Of a stretch of 64,000 bases of DNA, positions 31,249 to 43,300 are shown one piece after another. The stretch spans positions 310,001-374,000 of the forward strand of contig CP012813.1 in the NCBI GenBank assembly GCA_001936135.1, in the 5' to 3' direction. A model generated the notes under the pieces. It saw only the letters and a list, made by a program, of their open reading frames with translations. It made no database searches and was not told the origin of the DNA. The position numbers were made by a program, and so were the translations under genes. The DNA is from Saccharomycopsis fibuligera x Saccharomycopsis cf. fibuligera (Eukaryota > Ascomycota > Saccharomycetes > Ascoideales > Saccharomycopsidaceae). The stretch's first letter is position 1. Each line of letters begins with the position of its first letter.

Positions 31249-32363
31249 ATATACTCGGTGTCAGTATATCGAAGCATTTTCCACCGTCACTGTATATCCA
31301 CAAAGATGCACACTACCTCGAATAATGAACCTTAAAGCTCAACTGTTGGTCTGCAAAACAAATGGGTTTGAAGCTTTGGTTCACTAGGAACCGCAATTAT
31401 ATTATGCTCGGTTACGATTACTATAATGACGATCTTCTTACCTCTGTTGAGAGCCTGAGAATGCAGTTTTTTTCTTTTTTTTTTTTTTTTTTTTCTTTCC
31501 AATGTTAAACACTCAAACATTATTCATCTTGAGGCGTTTCCTTGCACACCCATAAACAGAAGCTTACCGCTTCCTAGTACTCTGCGTTACTTCGTAAATT
31601 ACCGTGCTTGTTCACAAAGGCGCAGCCACATTGATACAGTACAACGTATATGTATTATGCTCATGCTCTGGAAGGAATAGTGAACTCAAAACAGCAGTTT
31701 GTAGCACCAGCGATTCTTGAGTCTACGGCTAGGTTGTACCGCAAAGGTAGAAAGGCATAGACAAAGTCATAACTTGGCGATAGTCGTCAACTTTAAAAAG
31801 AAACAATTTCCTTGAGCAAGAGCAGGCGAATTAAGGTAGATCCATTTTCAAGAGCAAAGAAAACAAGAAACAAAAAACGAAAAACAAAAACCCATCTAGA
31901 TTCATTTAGTTTAGCTTGGCTTGATATAATCTAAAGTAATCCAGTTATTAAAGATGATAATGAACCGTTCAAAAAAAAAAAAAAAAAAAAAAAAAAAGAA
32001 AAGGAGAAATTAACGCCGCGACGAATTGATCACCGTTAAATAAATATTTTAAAACAACCAACCAACCAAGATAAGAATTAAAAAGAAGCATTAAACCAGG
32101 CAACAACAGATAAAAAAAAAAAAAAAAGAAAGAAAGAAAGAAGGAAGACAGTAGGACCGTCGTTTGCAATAGCAGCAGCAGCAGCAGCAGCAGCAGTTTT
32201 GTAGAATCTGCAAACTAGAAATGGCAGAAAGCGAGACAGTGGCAGTATTATTATAGAAGCAACAGCAAAGTAGTTGTACTTTATTCGTTATTTTCCTTCT
32301 TCAGTATTTGTAGAAATAGGTAGTGGGTACAGCCCACGGGGCTGGGCCCTCCAAGTGATATAA

Positions 32364-33385
32364 TCACAAATAAGATCTCGCCACTGATTGCAAAAAGTCT
32401 TCAGTGATCCTCATGTGTTCATCATCAATAGTCAAAAATTCAAGTTTTCCCTTATCGTCCAACTCCTTCAACCCAAGCCAGTCGTACTTGTACATCATGC
32501 TATCCCTTAGCCCCACGGCCTCGCCGGATACAGGGTCCTCATCACTAAACCAGGCAGTTTCCTTAGGCACCACCACCGTGTCTTTTAAAAATTTGATCAT
32601 TGCAAATTTTCCGCCTATTTTGCTCAAGTTGGTCTTGTACAGCTTGTTGAATTCTAATTCGTTGTTCATAAAGACAAGGAATCGACTGTACTCCAAATAC
32701 TTGTCATATTCTTGCATGTCTCTGAAATATTGAGCAAATACTACACTGTTTTGAATATTGCTGCCCCAAATCTGCCTCTTTATCAAACGGTTCCGCTGCT
32801 GGCATAACCAATCTCTAGCGCCGCATTGCGGTAGGTCTTTGATTCCGTTATGCGGCGATCCAAAAGTGACCAAGTTGTTCACTTTGTCCAGCAAGGTTTC
32901 GCAAGACTCAACCAAACTTCTAGCAAAGAGCCCACCTTGGGAAAATCCAATAATGTTGACGCCGCCACGAGAGTCAATAAGCTGAAGCAAGTCGGTATCG
33001 TTCGCAAGTTGGCGGCATACTTGTTCAAGTTGCTGTGGCATGTTGCTGATAAAGGACATTTGCTGATCTTTTTCTTCATCCTCGTCAAGATATACCGAAT
33101 GGATGTACAAGTTGGGATGCACGGTACGTAAGATGTCAAATACTCGGTTCATTGATTCAGAATTGTACGAGTCCCCGAGACCGTGCCAGATGATTAATGG
33201 CTGTGGTAGTAATGTTGTGTTTTTTGCTTTGTCGTTTATACTATTTTTGATTTCCTGATTTTTATCATTATCAGAGTGCTCATGATATGTTGTTTTCACA
33301 TTCTTGCTATTGGGGGCTGAATCTCTGTGGTTAGCTCTGAATCTATCATGGTGAGTAGAGGACTCTATAGACAGCAGCGGTAGCG

Positions 33386-33416
<31 letters not shown>

Positions 33417-33614
33417 ATCAGCTTCTCGAAACTTGTCATAATGCAAGTTTTGCAAAATATCATGATCATGGATGGCAATGTACCCGTTGATTTTCTGAGC
33501 TGGGGACAACAGCACAGTGGAGTTGTCATTGACTAGAGACAATATTTTTTGAGTATGTGGACTGAAAGTCCCGGCGCCGAGCAACAACGAAGTCAAGGAC
33601 TCCAATATTCTCAT
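32364..33614 (-). CDS. Palmitoyl-protein thioesterase
   Basis: A 416-aa alpha/beta hydrolase that removes S-linked fatty acyl groups from cysteines, normally in the vacuole/lysosome. The family core starts at IIWHGLGDSYNSESM (about residue 141). The catalytic triad is visible: nucleophile S225 in IIGFSQGG, Asp345 in LKDTVVVP, and His400 in DDEHMRI. The conserved VTFGSPHNGI and CQQRNRLIKRQIW segments are present. About 140 extra residues precede the core, including a Gln run (68-76) encoded by a CAG repeat; the start MRILESLTSLLLGAG may be a weak signal sequence. S. cerevisiae lacks a clear PPT1-type enzyme of this kind, while filamentous fungi, fission yeast and Candida have one. Confidence 0.9.
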
Positions 33615-34707
33615 CCTGCGATATATTTTGTATTATTGTATTTTGTGTGTGTGTGTGTGTGCCTACTATGTTTGATATACAAAGTATGGTTGGATGTCAA
33701 GAGCAATTCAAGTAGTGCGGTTCGTTTGCCACTGGATGGTGTTTCAGCAAATATCTATCGATGGTTTCAGCAGCGGCTAGCTAATTAGCGCGAGAGCGGT
33801 AACGAGTGAGTGATCTGGTGTGGGAGTCTGCTGCGTAAGTCTCCAGGGAACAAGAGACTGTTGCAGCGACTAGCGGCTGAGAGTCGATATTTGCGGTGTT
33901 TACCGTTTCCCAGATAGTCCACTGCGATTGCCATAGAAGGAAGTTGGTGACTGCAGGATGCAGCATGAGCAATGCGCATCGTAGGTTGCCCGGCTTCAAC
34001 TGTCAGCATGCGGTTTCAACTGCTTATGTAATCGACGTCCACCGGTGTTTACAATAGTCTCTATTGGGGGAAAGGTAAACAGGAGCAGCAACTTCTGTCA
34101 CATGGTATGGCACATGACTGCGCCAGGGCTCGTTTGCAGGATCTTTCCACGCACACACTGCTATACGCACGCTGCACACACACACTCTCTCTGTCTCTGT
34201 TTGTTTCTCTCTGTCTCCCCCAGTCAAAACTCTTTTAAGCGCCGCCGCTGCTGCTGCTGCTGCCGCTCTTAGCTGTTGATTGGTTAGCAGCATAAATAAA
34301 ATAGTTTTTCCGTCCTGCCACTTCTTTGTACTGCTTCTCTTCTTCTCAGCAGCTGTACTACTTCAAGCAAACTCATCCATCCGCTCATCCATCCTTCCAT
34401 CCACACCAGTACAAAACACACCAACCAGCCTTTAGTACCCTTCCTCCTCTTACAAAACTCAACAACCAAAAAATTCAGACAATCCAATCCCTCACTCACT
34501 CACTCACTCATATTCCTCCCCCCCTCCTCCACCCTACATTCCAAGATCTCCTTTGTGTCTCTTCCTCATTGTCTGTTCTCGTTCACCCACTTTCCCCTCA
34601 TTTTAGGCCTCTTTTTTTATTTTTCTTTGTTTTTCTTTTTTTTTTTTTTTTTTTTTATTTTTCCCTCCCTCCTCCGTCTCCTTTGAGGACCCTTCTCCCG
34701 CAGAATC
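33615..34707. other. Divergent region between the thioesterase and the second cyclin
   Basis: About 1.1 kb shared by two divergent genes. It contains (GT)n at about 33642-33660, AGCTAATTAG at about 33777-33788, (CTCA)n at about 34491-34508, and a long T-rich leader (34613-34660) just before the cyclin start. No gene was seen. Confidence 0.6.
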
Positions 34708-36015
34708 ATGACAGATATCAGCGACATCTCTGTCGACCAATCAGTGGCTATATTGACACAAACCATCACTGACTTGATAAAGTATATGCAGATAAGGACC
34801 CAAGATCAGCATCTCCAAAGAACTGCCAAAGATAAACCAAATCAAGATCAAAGTCAGCAGCCGCAGCAAGATCAGGAGCAAAATGACACCCCCGCGCTTA
34901 ACCACTTAAGCGCCGAAATAACTCTGGACGGCAATGACACACAAGAACAAGAACAAGAACAAGCGCTAGCATCGCTGGATGAGTCTGTCGGTGCTAATAT
35001 TGGCTTGCCTACTCCTTCCAGTTCCGAGCCATCATTGACAGATTTCGGCGCTTCTGCTGACAATAATCACCAGACAAAAAATCTCAACAACATCAAAGTA
35101 AACATCAGCAATGACGATGCAAATCAAAGTAGCAGTGATAGTAACATGGATAGCGCTACTAGTTCATTGCTTGTGTCACCAAACAAAGAAGACCAATATA
35201 GGATTCTCCAAAGAAAATATACCGATATCAATTTTAAGCGCCAAAAGTTGCAATACGACTTGAATGAGTGTCTTATGGAGGATAATGGTAGCAACTCGAA
35301 CTCGGATGAAAATCAAATTATTGATTCAAACGAAAACAGCAACAGTAATACCAATAGCTCAGAATCGAATGGCCATATTGCAAATGGTAGCTCTGCAGTC
35401 ACGGATAATAGCGCCAACAGTAGCGGCACCATAACTGAGGATAACTTGAGTAACGATCAACAAGCCATTAATAATGATATTGAAATGACCGTCAGCGATA
35501 ATAGCAATGACCAAATTAATGAGGAAACTAGTACCGATGATAATAATAAAACCAATAGCAACAATTCCATTCCGAAGGACAGATTTATCACTCATCAAAA
35601 TAATCAGTTGTTCAAAAAATTCAACTTGAAAGCATTACCAGGAATCTCCATCAATGATTATGTCAAAAGATTACAAAAATATTTAAAATTTTCTAGCTCT
35701 GTGCTAGTTTCTTCTTCATACTATATTTACAACTTGGTTTATTTCATTGATGAATTTAGCTTGACGATTTCAGAATTGAACTCCTATAGATTGGTGCTAA
35801 CTTCATTACGTATTGCTGGTAAACTAGTGGAAGATTTAAATCATTCCCAGAAATTTTTTGCCCAAGTTTGCGGCATTAAAAAGGCAGAGTTGGGCAAACT
35901 AGAGACGATTTTATTGTTTTTGTTGAATTTTAACTTGAAAATTGATAAAGATGTCTTGAACACTCATTTGAAGAATTTGCTGAATTTGCATGAGAAGGTT
36001 AAATTATTACAGTGA
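34708..36015 (+). CDS. Second Pho80-type cyclin
   Basis: A 435-aa protein. The C-terminal 145 residues form a Pho80/PCL-type cyclin box: LPGISINDYVKRLQKYLKFSSSVLVSSSYYIYNLVYF, then SYRLVLTSLRIAGKLVEDLNHSQKFFAQVCGI, then ELGKLETILLFLLNFNLKID. It therefore probably partners a Pho85-like CDK, perhaps in the glycogen/phosphate branch (Pcl6/7-like). The N-terminal 290 residues are acidic and rich in Gln, Asn, Ser and Asp, with the moderately conserved start VDQSVAILTQTITDLIKYMQ. Unlike the 599-aa cyclin, its box has no large insertion. The two are the same family and lie about 5.6 kb apart with one gene between them, but they are too different to be a recent duplicate. Confidence 0.88.
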   Translation: MTDISDISVDQSVAILTQTITDLIKYMQIRTQDQHLQRTAKDKPNQDQSQQPQQDQEQNDTPALNHLSAEITLDGNDTQEQEQEQALASLDESVGANIGLPTPSSSEPSLTDFGASADNNHQTKNLNNIKVNISNDDANQSSSDSNMDSATSSLLVSPNKEDQYRILQRKYTDINFKRQKLQYDLNECLMEDNGSNSNSDENQIIDSNENSNSNTNSSESNGHIANGSSAVTDNSANSSGTITEDNLSNDQQAINNDIEMTVSDNSNDQINEETSTDDNNKTNSNNSIPKDRFITHQNNQLFKKFNLKALPGISINDYVKRLQKYLKFSSSVLVSSSYYIYNLVYFIDEFSLTISELNSYRLVLTSLRIAGKLVEDLNHSQKFFAQVCGIKKAELGKLETILLFLLNFNLKIDKDVLNTHLKNLLNLHEKVKLLQ

Positions 36016-36452
36016 CGATTATATTTGTTCAGTTGAGCTCAAACCTACACAAACCTGGAGAGCTTCAAGCAGCACGACTTGGTGCGCCGCACTGAAGATG
36101 CAAAAACCTCAATTAGAACGTTCCAAGACGACAATTAATCTATATTTCTTTCTCTCCTCCCCCATTGATGATGATAACGATGATGATGATAACGCCATAG
36201 TTTACAGTTGATTTTATGTTAAAGGTCCATGCTCCTGCTTGTCTTTTTATGATTTTCTTGATTTTTTTTTTTTTTTTTTTTTTTTTTGATAGATTTTCTT
36301 TTTGGCGCCCGTTTTTTATTATTTTTTCATTTATTCTACTATTATTATTACGGCTACTGTTTGCGTCTCTTTTTCCTATTCCTATTCCTATTTATTCCAT
36401 GTGCTCGGTGAATATTCTCTTTTTACTTATTCCTTCATGACCTTTTCCACAC

Positions 36453-36483
<31 letters not shown>

Positions 36484-37378
36484 GTTTGTTTCATGCTGCT
36501 TCGACTTGGAATATATATTTTCTTAGTTTTGACTTTTCTTTCACATTTTATTCACAATCTACCATTTTATATTCTTTATTTCTTATACCCTATAGCATAT
36601 ATTCTATAACTCCTATCCCCCATTATATATATCTTATCAAATTTTCAAGCTATCAAATTTTTTTGTCTTTTTTTTTTTTTTTTTTTTTTTTTTTTCACAA
36701 TATTTACATTTGCTGGCTGATATGTTCATTTCCATATTTTGAATCCTTAGCAGCCCATTATTTTTTTCTATGACCACGGTTTCCTTTTTTCTGATAACCT
36801 TTTATATTACCACTCAAGCGTTAAATTCAACGCAACGATAACTACTATTTTTAATTGTTTATTTCTTGCTTCTTATCGTGTAGCAGCATAGGTTAGGTTT
36901 TCATCAACCATATTTTCTGGATTCCTTCCAACACCTACTTCCCCACCAATCCTTTCAAAATTATGATTAGCCACATACGATAGCAGCGTACGTAAACGGA
37001 AACCTACAGTGCTCAAAACAAAGCGGGTACAAGGGCTAACTAAATAAGGAGAGAAATGTAAAAGTAAACATAATATAGCATTAAAGGAAACGAAAATAAT
37101 TAATAAATTAACAGATTAACAAACGAACAAATTAACTAACTGATAATAATAAACAAACACGATTGTTCAGATGTAACTAATATAACATAAACTATAGTAA
37201 TAGTGATAGTGATAATAATAATAATAATAATAATAATAGTAATAGTAATAATATAAAAAACATAAAAATGGAAAAAAATAAACTGATTCAAGCCGCTAAA
37301 CGGTAAAACAAGAGTCAAAAGTTAAATGGGCAGGATGAATTGACATCGTAACTGTAAAAGCAAAAATAATAACCGACT
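36016..37378. other. T-rich convergent region with three long poly(T) tracts
   Basis: About 1.36 kb between convergent genes. Pure T-runs of 26-28 nt lie at 36262-36287, 36456-36483 and 36668-36695, spaced about 194 and 212 bp apart. Further on there is (ATA)n/(AATAGT)n at about 37196-37252. Frames through this region are Phe-rich and not credible. Confidence 0.65.
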
Positions 37379-40300
37379 TTAATTTAACAAAATTGAAGAC
37401 CGGCCAAAACTCATTGACAGATTATTTTTACTATCAGCATCCGTATCTTTACTCGTACTGATTGATTCATTATCGTTACCTTGTTTTTTATTTGACGGCT
37501 TCTCGTCGTTATCATCCTTGCCATCAGTGCCATGATTGTCATTGCTACCATCATGATCATCACCCCCTTCATTATCTGATGTTTCAACCGGCCCATTTTC
37601 CAAAACTTCAATACGTTCTCTCAATTTTGCCGACTCGTAATCAAACCAGATTCCTGCGCTTTCAAACTTGCGCAAATAAAACTTGATCTTTAAAACATCG
37701 GTTTCTTCAGTTTCAAAATCTTCATTCATTGCTAATAAACCATTAACTTCATGCAAAAACAGGCTAGCATCTTTGATAATATCGGTCAAAATCAGCAACT
37801 CATCCGGGCAAATCAGCAAATTCCGTGCAGTGAAATATGTATACAACACCTCTTTAAATTTTGGTCTCAAGAATTTCCGCTGCATCGCATCCTTGTCACA
37901 TACTGAACAAATGAAACCGTCATCAGGAATATTCTGATAAACTCCATACCGTTTCAAGCAACGTTCATGATACCATTCACTGCATTTGTCACAGCGAATC
38001 ATCCGCCCGTATCCTTCACTCTTACGGCAAAAGCAATGTGGTTGGCGAGTTAAAAACTGCGATTCTGCTTCCTCTGGATGATAAACGTCAAATTCTGAAA
38101 TGCCAAAACTGCACTTATTGAGAGCATTAGTATCAAGAAGTACCTCTTTCAAAGTTTCACGGTAACTAAGAATAGTATCTTGCATGAATAATTGCATGCA
38201 TTCTGACCGCCACATGTTGGTTGCTCGTAATGCTGCTTCCAACTCTTCTACTTTAGGGCTACCAATCTCTAAGCGTTTGACATTATCAAGCAACGTAAGC
38301 ACATCAGTGTAGGTTGGCCGTTGGTCGTTGGAAGTACCATCAAATTTGATTGAATATTCACGCAAATAATCGTCTTCTTCCCTACTAATGAGCCCCTCAG
38401 TACGATACATAGGTTCGCTAAGTTCGCTGATACCATCATCGTCATAAGTAGTAGAGTCATTTTCAGTGGCATCGTTATTATTTTTTTCATCTTCATTGGT
38501 GGAATGTTTACTATTCTTCCCGCTACCGCTGCGTTTGAATGGTCTAGGGCCAGGAGTAGCAGATCCAGATGGCGAACGTGCTCTTGTCTTATTAGATGGT
38601 GGCAAAATAGACTGAGTATCCAATTTATCAGAATCTTCACCATGTTCATATGTTATTTTCAAATTATGCTCCAATTTTTGTCTAATGGCAATTTCCTTTT
38701 GCGTCATTTTTTGACATGAATGAAGGCTTTTCAAAATTTCATCCAACTTGACCTCCACTGTTGAATGGTCAGTGTAAAAATTATCAATCAGGGCTCTGGT
38801 TTGAGGATACAATGGAACGCGTTCCAGACCATCAAGAATCAGCTTCAAGTCTTGAATCCTCACCAAATCGCTTTTTAAGAAATTATGCACTCTCTGGTCA
38901 AGCGCTTTGCCTTCTTCTACTCTTTCGCTTATTTTTTTAACATAAGTAGCATCTTCTTTAGAGCCAAATTTTTTACCTTCTTCGCTCAATTCTTCAAGGG
39001 TAGTCAAGTTATCAATGAGAACTTTACGGTTCAACACCTCAACCACTCTTTTTCTCCACTTCATACGTTTCACGATTCTTGTTAACAAGCCGAGTGATTT
39101 CAAAGCAATTCCAAAACTTTCACCTTCTTTAATTAACTTGTTAAAATCATCAATGCTATGTTTTGGAACTTGCAAAAATTCTTTCACCTTCGCATTGTAT
39201 TCTTGGATACGATCCGCTAGGATTTCAAGCTGGTGGATTTCTGAACATTTGAACTGTAAAGATGGAATTGCATCAATCACCAGTTGTACAAAATCAGCTT
39301 TAAGCAAAGGTTGACCCTTAGCATGGTCATTAGTCAGAGCACGAAGCATTATTTGGGCATTCTTAATCCAAGCATAGGCTTCGCTAATGAATTTACGCAA
39401 GTTGCGATATTCCGGTAAAGATTCATAGAGCACTGAACCTTCAGAAAGCAATTCTTTTAACTGGGATAACTCTGGTTTTGGATTTTGGCTCATAAATTCA
39501 TGGAAATGGTCAAGCCATTCTTTAGTGTCATTGACGTTAGCAAATAATAAACTGCTAATTTTTTTAAGTTCTTTATCAGTATAATACACTTGAAACTTGA
39601 CACCCAATTTGTTACCGTCAATCAACTTGCTGAACTTCTTGTTGGATTCATAAACTTGCAAGAAATTGTGCAACGAAACTTGGAAGAAAGTCTTTTGAGT
39701 ATATAGCACCACTTTCGAAGGATAACATGTTTCCAAGTTATGATCAGAAATAGTATCTTTGTAATCAATGCTTGAAACACTGAGCAGCTCTGGCTCGACT
39801 TTTGGGAATAACTTTGCGAATTTCTGCCGCAATTCAATTTCAGTATTATAAAACTTTGAAAACAAGGGTCTAATTTTCTCCTTAAGACGTTCGTCTTTAG
39901 TTGTGCTTTTATGTTTAGCAATATTGATCAAGAGCTTGATGGCAGGGAAACTTGGTACGATGTTTTGTTTACAAAGCCATTTTTCTGCTTCAAAAGCTTG
40001 GTCAATCCAGCTTAATGGGGCATAATTGACAGATTCGCCAACGGTGAACCCCAAAGATACGTTAGCAGAATAAGTTCTTGGGAATTTTATAATGTACTGT
40101 CCTGGTTTCTGAAAAGTTTTATAAACAGGAATACCATTTTTGATCAAGTATTCTGGAGGAAAAAAGGTGTCTTGATTATACCAGACTGGTAATTCTTTAA
40201 TTCTAGACTTCATTCTGGCTCTAGTGGATTTAGAAGTTCTGTCGAAACGCGTCAAATTAGCCTTGGTTTTGGTAAAATACTTGTTGAAAATCCCGTTTTC

Positions 40301-43300
40301 TTGATGCATGAATCGATCATTATCCAAAAATGCTTGTACTTTATTTTCAATCGAACAGTTCAAATACTCTTGGATGGAAAAATTGTTTTGCACATCAAAT
40401 ACCACTGAAGCATTTTCGTTTCTTAAAATTTCTTTTTCCTTTGAAACGTCTTCATCATCCTTAAAGTTTTCTCGCTTATTTCTTGTTACGTTTTTGACAA
40501 GTTGCTCATATTTTTGCTGGTATGCTGGTGGAATAGTATACCATACTCTGGTGGAACCTAAATGATTATATGACACTTTATGCAAGTAATGGTCTTCAAT
40601 ATTCCAACTTTCGGTACTGAACATCATTCCTACCATCAAACTTGGTCTAGTAATGGCGGAATAATCATCATCATCTAAGAACCTGAGCAATGACTTGTCG
40701 CTAGTTGGGAAATTGTTCAAGTTCCATGGATCCAAAGATTCTTTGATTTTGTCATCAATCATTGGCATTGGTACAGAAATAGTTGGGAATGCAGATTCGT
40801 GCACTGTAGAGTTCACATCAACGCCACTTTCCACTTCATAAGAGCTGGTCTTATCAAACAATACTTTCCAATACATGGTTTCCAATTTTTCATCTTCAGG
40901 TTTGAAAAAGTCTGAGCTTGCCCATCTGTTAGCACCTGGCTTTGGCTGAGATTGCGGTGTACCTCGTTTGGAAGCTTTTTTATTCTGTTTTTGTTGTTGA
41001 TGCTGTTGAGGTTGTTGCTGAGCATTATACATTATTATTGGACCATCTTGTTTTCCTTTACCTTTTGGTTTTAGTGGTGGCTGTTGATATTTATTGTTTG
41101 GATCAACCCCCAAAGCTTCAGCAAACTGGTGCAAAATTGATTCTTCAAACTTGACATTTTTCTCAAAAAATTGCTTCAAATTGTACAATGGAGCGAGCTT
41201 GGAATCGTAAGAAGATGTGTCCAAGATATTCAACAAGCTTTGATTGAACCAGTCGTAGAAATTATAGCTGGCTAAAGTGTACTTATCCTTTTTGGTTATA
41301 CTTTTCTTTTCCTCAGTGATATTATTAAAATAAGTATGGAACCCTTTGGATCTAAGAATGTCTCTTGGCCGTTTATACTCAACAGAAGAGCCCAAAATAA
41401 CTGGCAAGTCTTCAAGTGAATGAATAAAACTATTAGCGTTCTTGAATCCCAATTTTTCATTAAAAATATCTTGTTCACTGCTACTGTCATTAACATCAAT
41501 TCCATCCTTATTTAATATACTGTGTAACTTGATCTTTTTGCGCTGTTGCTCTTCACTGTCATCATTCAATCCTCGTTTGCCATTCGCATTAGCTGTATCT
41601 TTGGAGCTAGATTCATGTTTTGCTTCGTATTCGTCAAAATCAAGGATAACACGCTGGTATGCACTTTTCAATGAACTAGATAACGAAGTCATGATTCTTC
41701 CAGAGTAACCCAATTCTCTACCAATTTGAGCCCACAATTTTTTCTTGCAAACAATGTGAAAACCTCCTCTAAGTTTAACGTACCTGCGCAATCGATACAA
41801 ATCAAGCGTTCTTTTATCAATGGAAGGCAATTTATTTAGTATACTGGCAGCGTTTTTCTTTTTGTTGATGAGGTAATGATAATTGAACAAGTCGTAGTAA
41901 AATTCAAGTCTAGCATCCATTTCACTCTTGAAGTTGTTAAGAAGTTGTCTTCTTGATCTGAACCAAAACAATTCAGTGTTTAAACTGAAAGTAGTGGACC
42001 ATGAACTTGGGGGCACAACTTTGATGGCACCGTATCGGCGACCAATATGAGCAATTTTTTCAGTGAAGTCTATTGGGTTCCTGAACTCATCTTCAGACAT
42101 GTAAAACACTGGCAACTCTTTTGGCTTTAAGTCCTCTTCACTATTGATGTTGTTGACGTCAATTTCGTCATTGAGTAATACTTCAGTTTCGTCTAAGGCA
42201 TTATACTGATAATTCTCGCTGACATTTTCTCTAGTATCAGTAAGTGTAAAATCCAATGGTGGGTTGACTCTAGTTCTATGCTGAAGGTACAAATATGGAT
42301 TATAGTGATGAGTGCTTGAATTAGCATTATTCTTGTTTTCCAGAAGCGATTTATAGAATCTTGAAGTTTTTGGTGGACCAGGACCAATTTTGTAGTAGTT
42401 TTTTCCCTGTTGAGAAGCACCAGGTTCCAGATTAGTTAATCTATCGGAATAAACGGATGACATTTTGGTTCTGCTTTTAGAAGAAGTGTTGTAAACTTTG
42501 CTGCCGTTGATGTGCGGTGTAGATATTGATGGAGACCCAAAAGCATGGTGGGAGTATCGGCTGGGTGTGCCAACATTACTACTGCTATTGCTACTAAAGC
42601 CAGAAGCATTTGCAGCAGCAGCTGGAGTAGCGGCTGAGGCAGAAGCGGCAGCAGGATTGCTCAATGTCATGCTTGGCTTCTTCTTTAAATTGGCTGTATC
42701 TGAGTCAGTTAATTGTTTAGTTTTACCGGCAGCTTTACCTTTAGTAGTTGTTTTGTTTTTTATACCGTTTGAAGCTCTGCGTTTTCTAGTACTGGCAGCT
42801 TTTTTTGGTCGCGGTGAAGGTTGATGATGATCTATTGGTGTCGGAGATAAAGTGTCTATATGCTCTGCTGGTGGATATGCCGAGTATCCAGCAGCTGTTG
42901 TTGCAACAGTATTACTATTACTGGCGGATTGAGATGGCTGATGTTGAAGTGGGGTGCTACTGAGCGCTCTTTGGAATGGCAACGACAGAGACAATTTGTC
43001 CGACAAAGAGGCGTTGCTGGCGGTAGACGAATGGATGTTTTTCAAAGAAGAAACACTTGCGTCGAAAGGAATCAGCTGACTGTAGTGCAGAGGAGGCAGC
43101 AGTGACGGCAGAATGCGGTGGTGGTGTAGAGGAGTGTTGTAGGAAGACGAAGATGATGGATGTGCAGGGAGGTGATGGTGATGTTGGGAATGGGTGGTAG
43201 AAGGAGGAGGTGGAGGTGGGTGAGGAATGTGATGTTGTGGTGGAAAATTGAGCTGCTGCTGCTGCTGCTGCTGCTGCTGCGAATGAAAATTTTGAAGCGG

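Larger units (their letters stand above)
29079..32363. other. 3.3-kb gene-free upstream region of the first Pho80-type cyclin
   Basis: There is no credible gene in 3.3 kb. It contains (GAAT)n/(GAAC)n repeats at about 29165-29220, a (GGGCA)n run at about 29362-29388, a CAGTACT repeat at about 30757-30787, an (AGAAAC)n hexanucleotide run at about 31204-31248, and long A/T runs (31481-31494, 31974-31997). Several TAATTAG/ATTAGCTAAT words occur between 30061 and 30705. Since the flanking thioesterase ends here, the region is the upstream control DNA of the cyclin gene, a non-coding RNA, or both. Confidence 0.55.

Noticed and set aside
36216-36773. Phe-rich frames after the second cyclin
   Set aside because: They are translations of poly(T) tracts.
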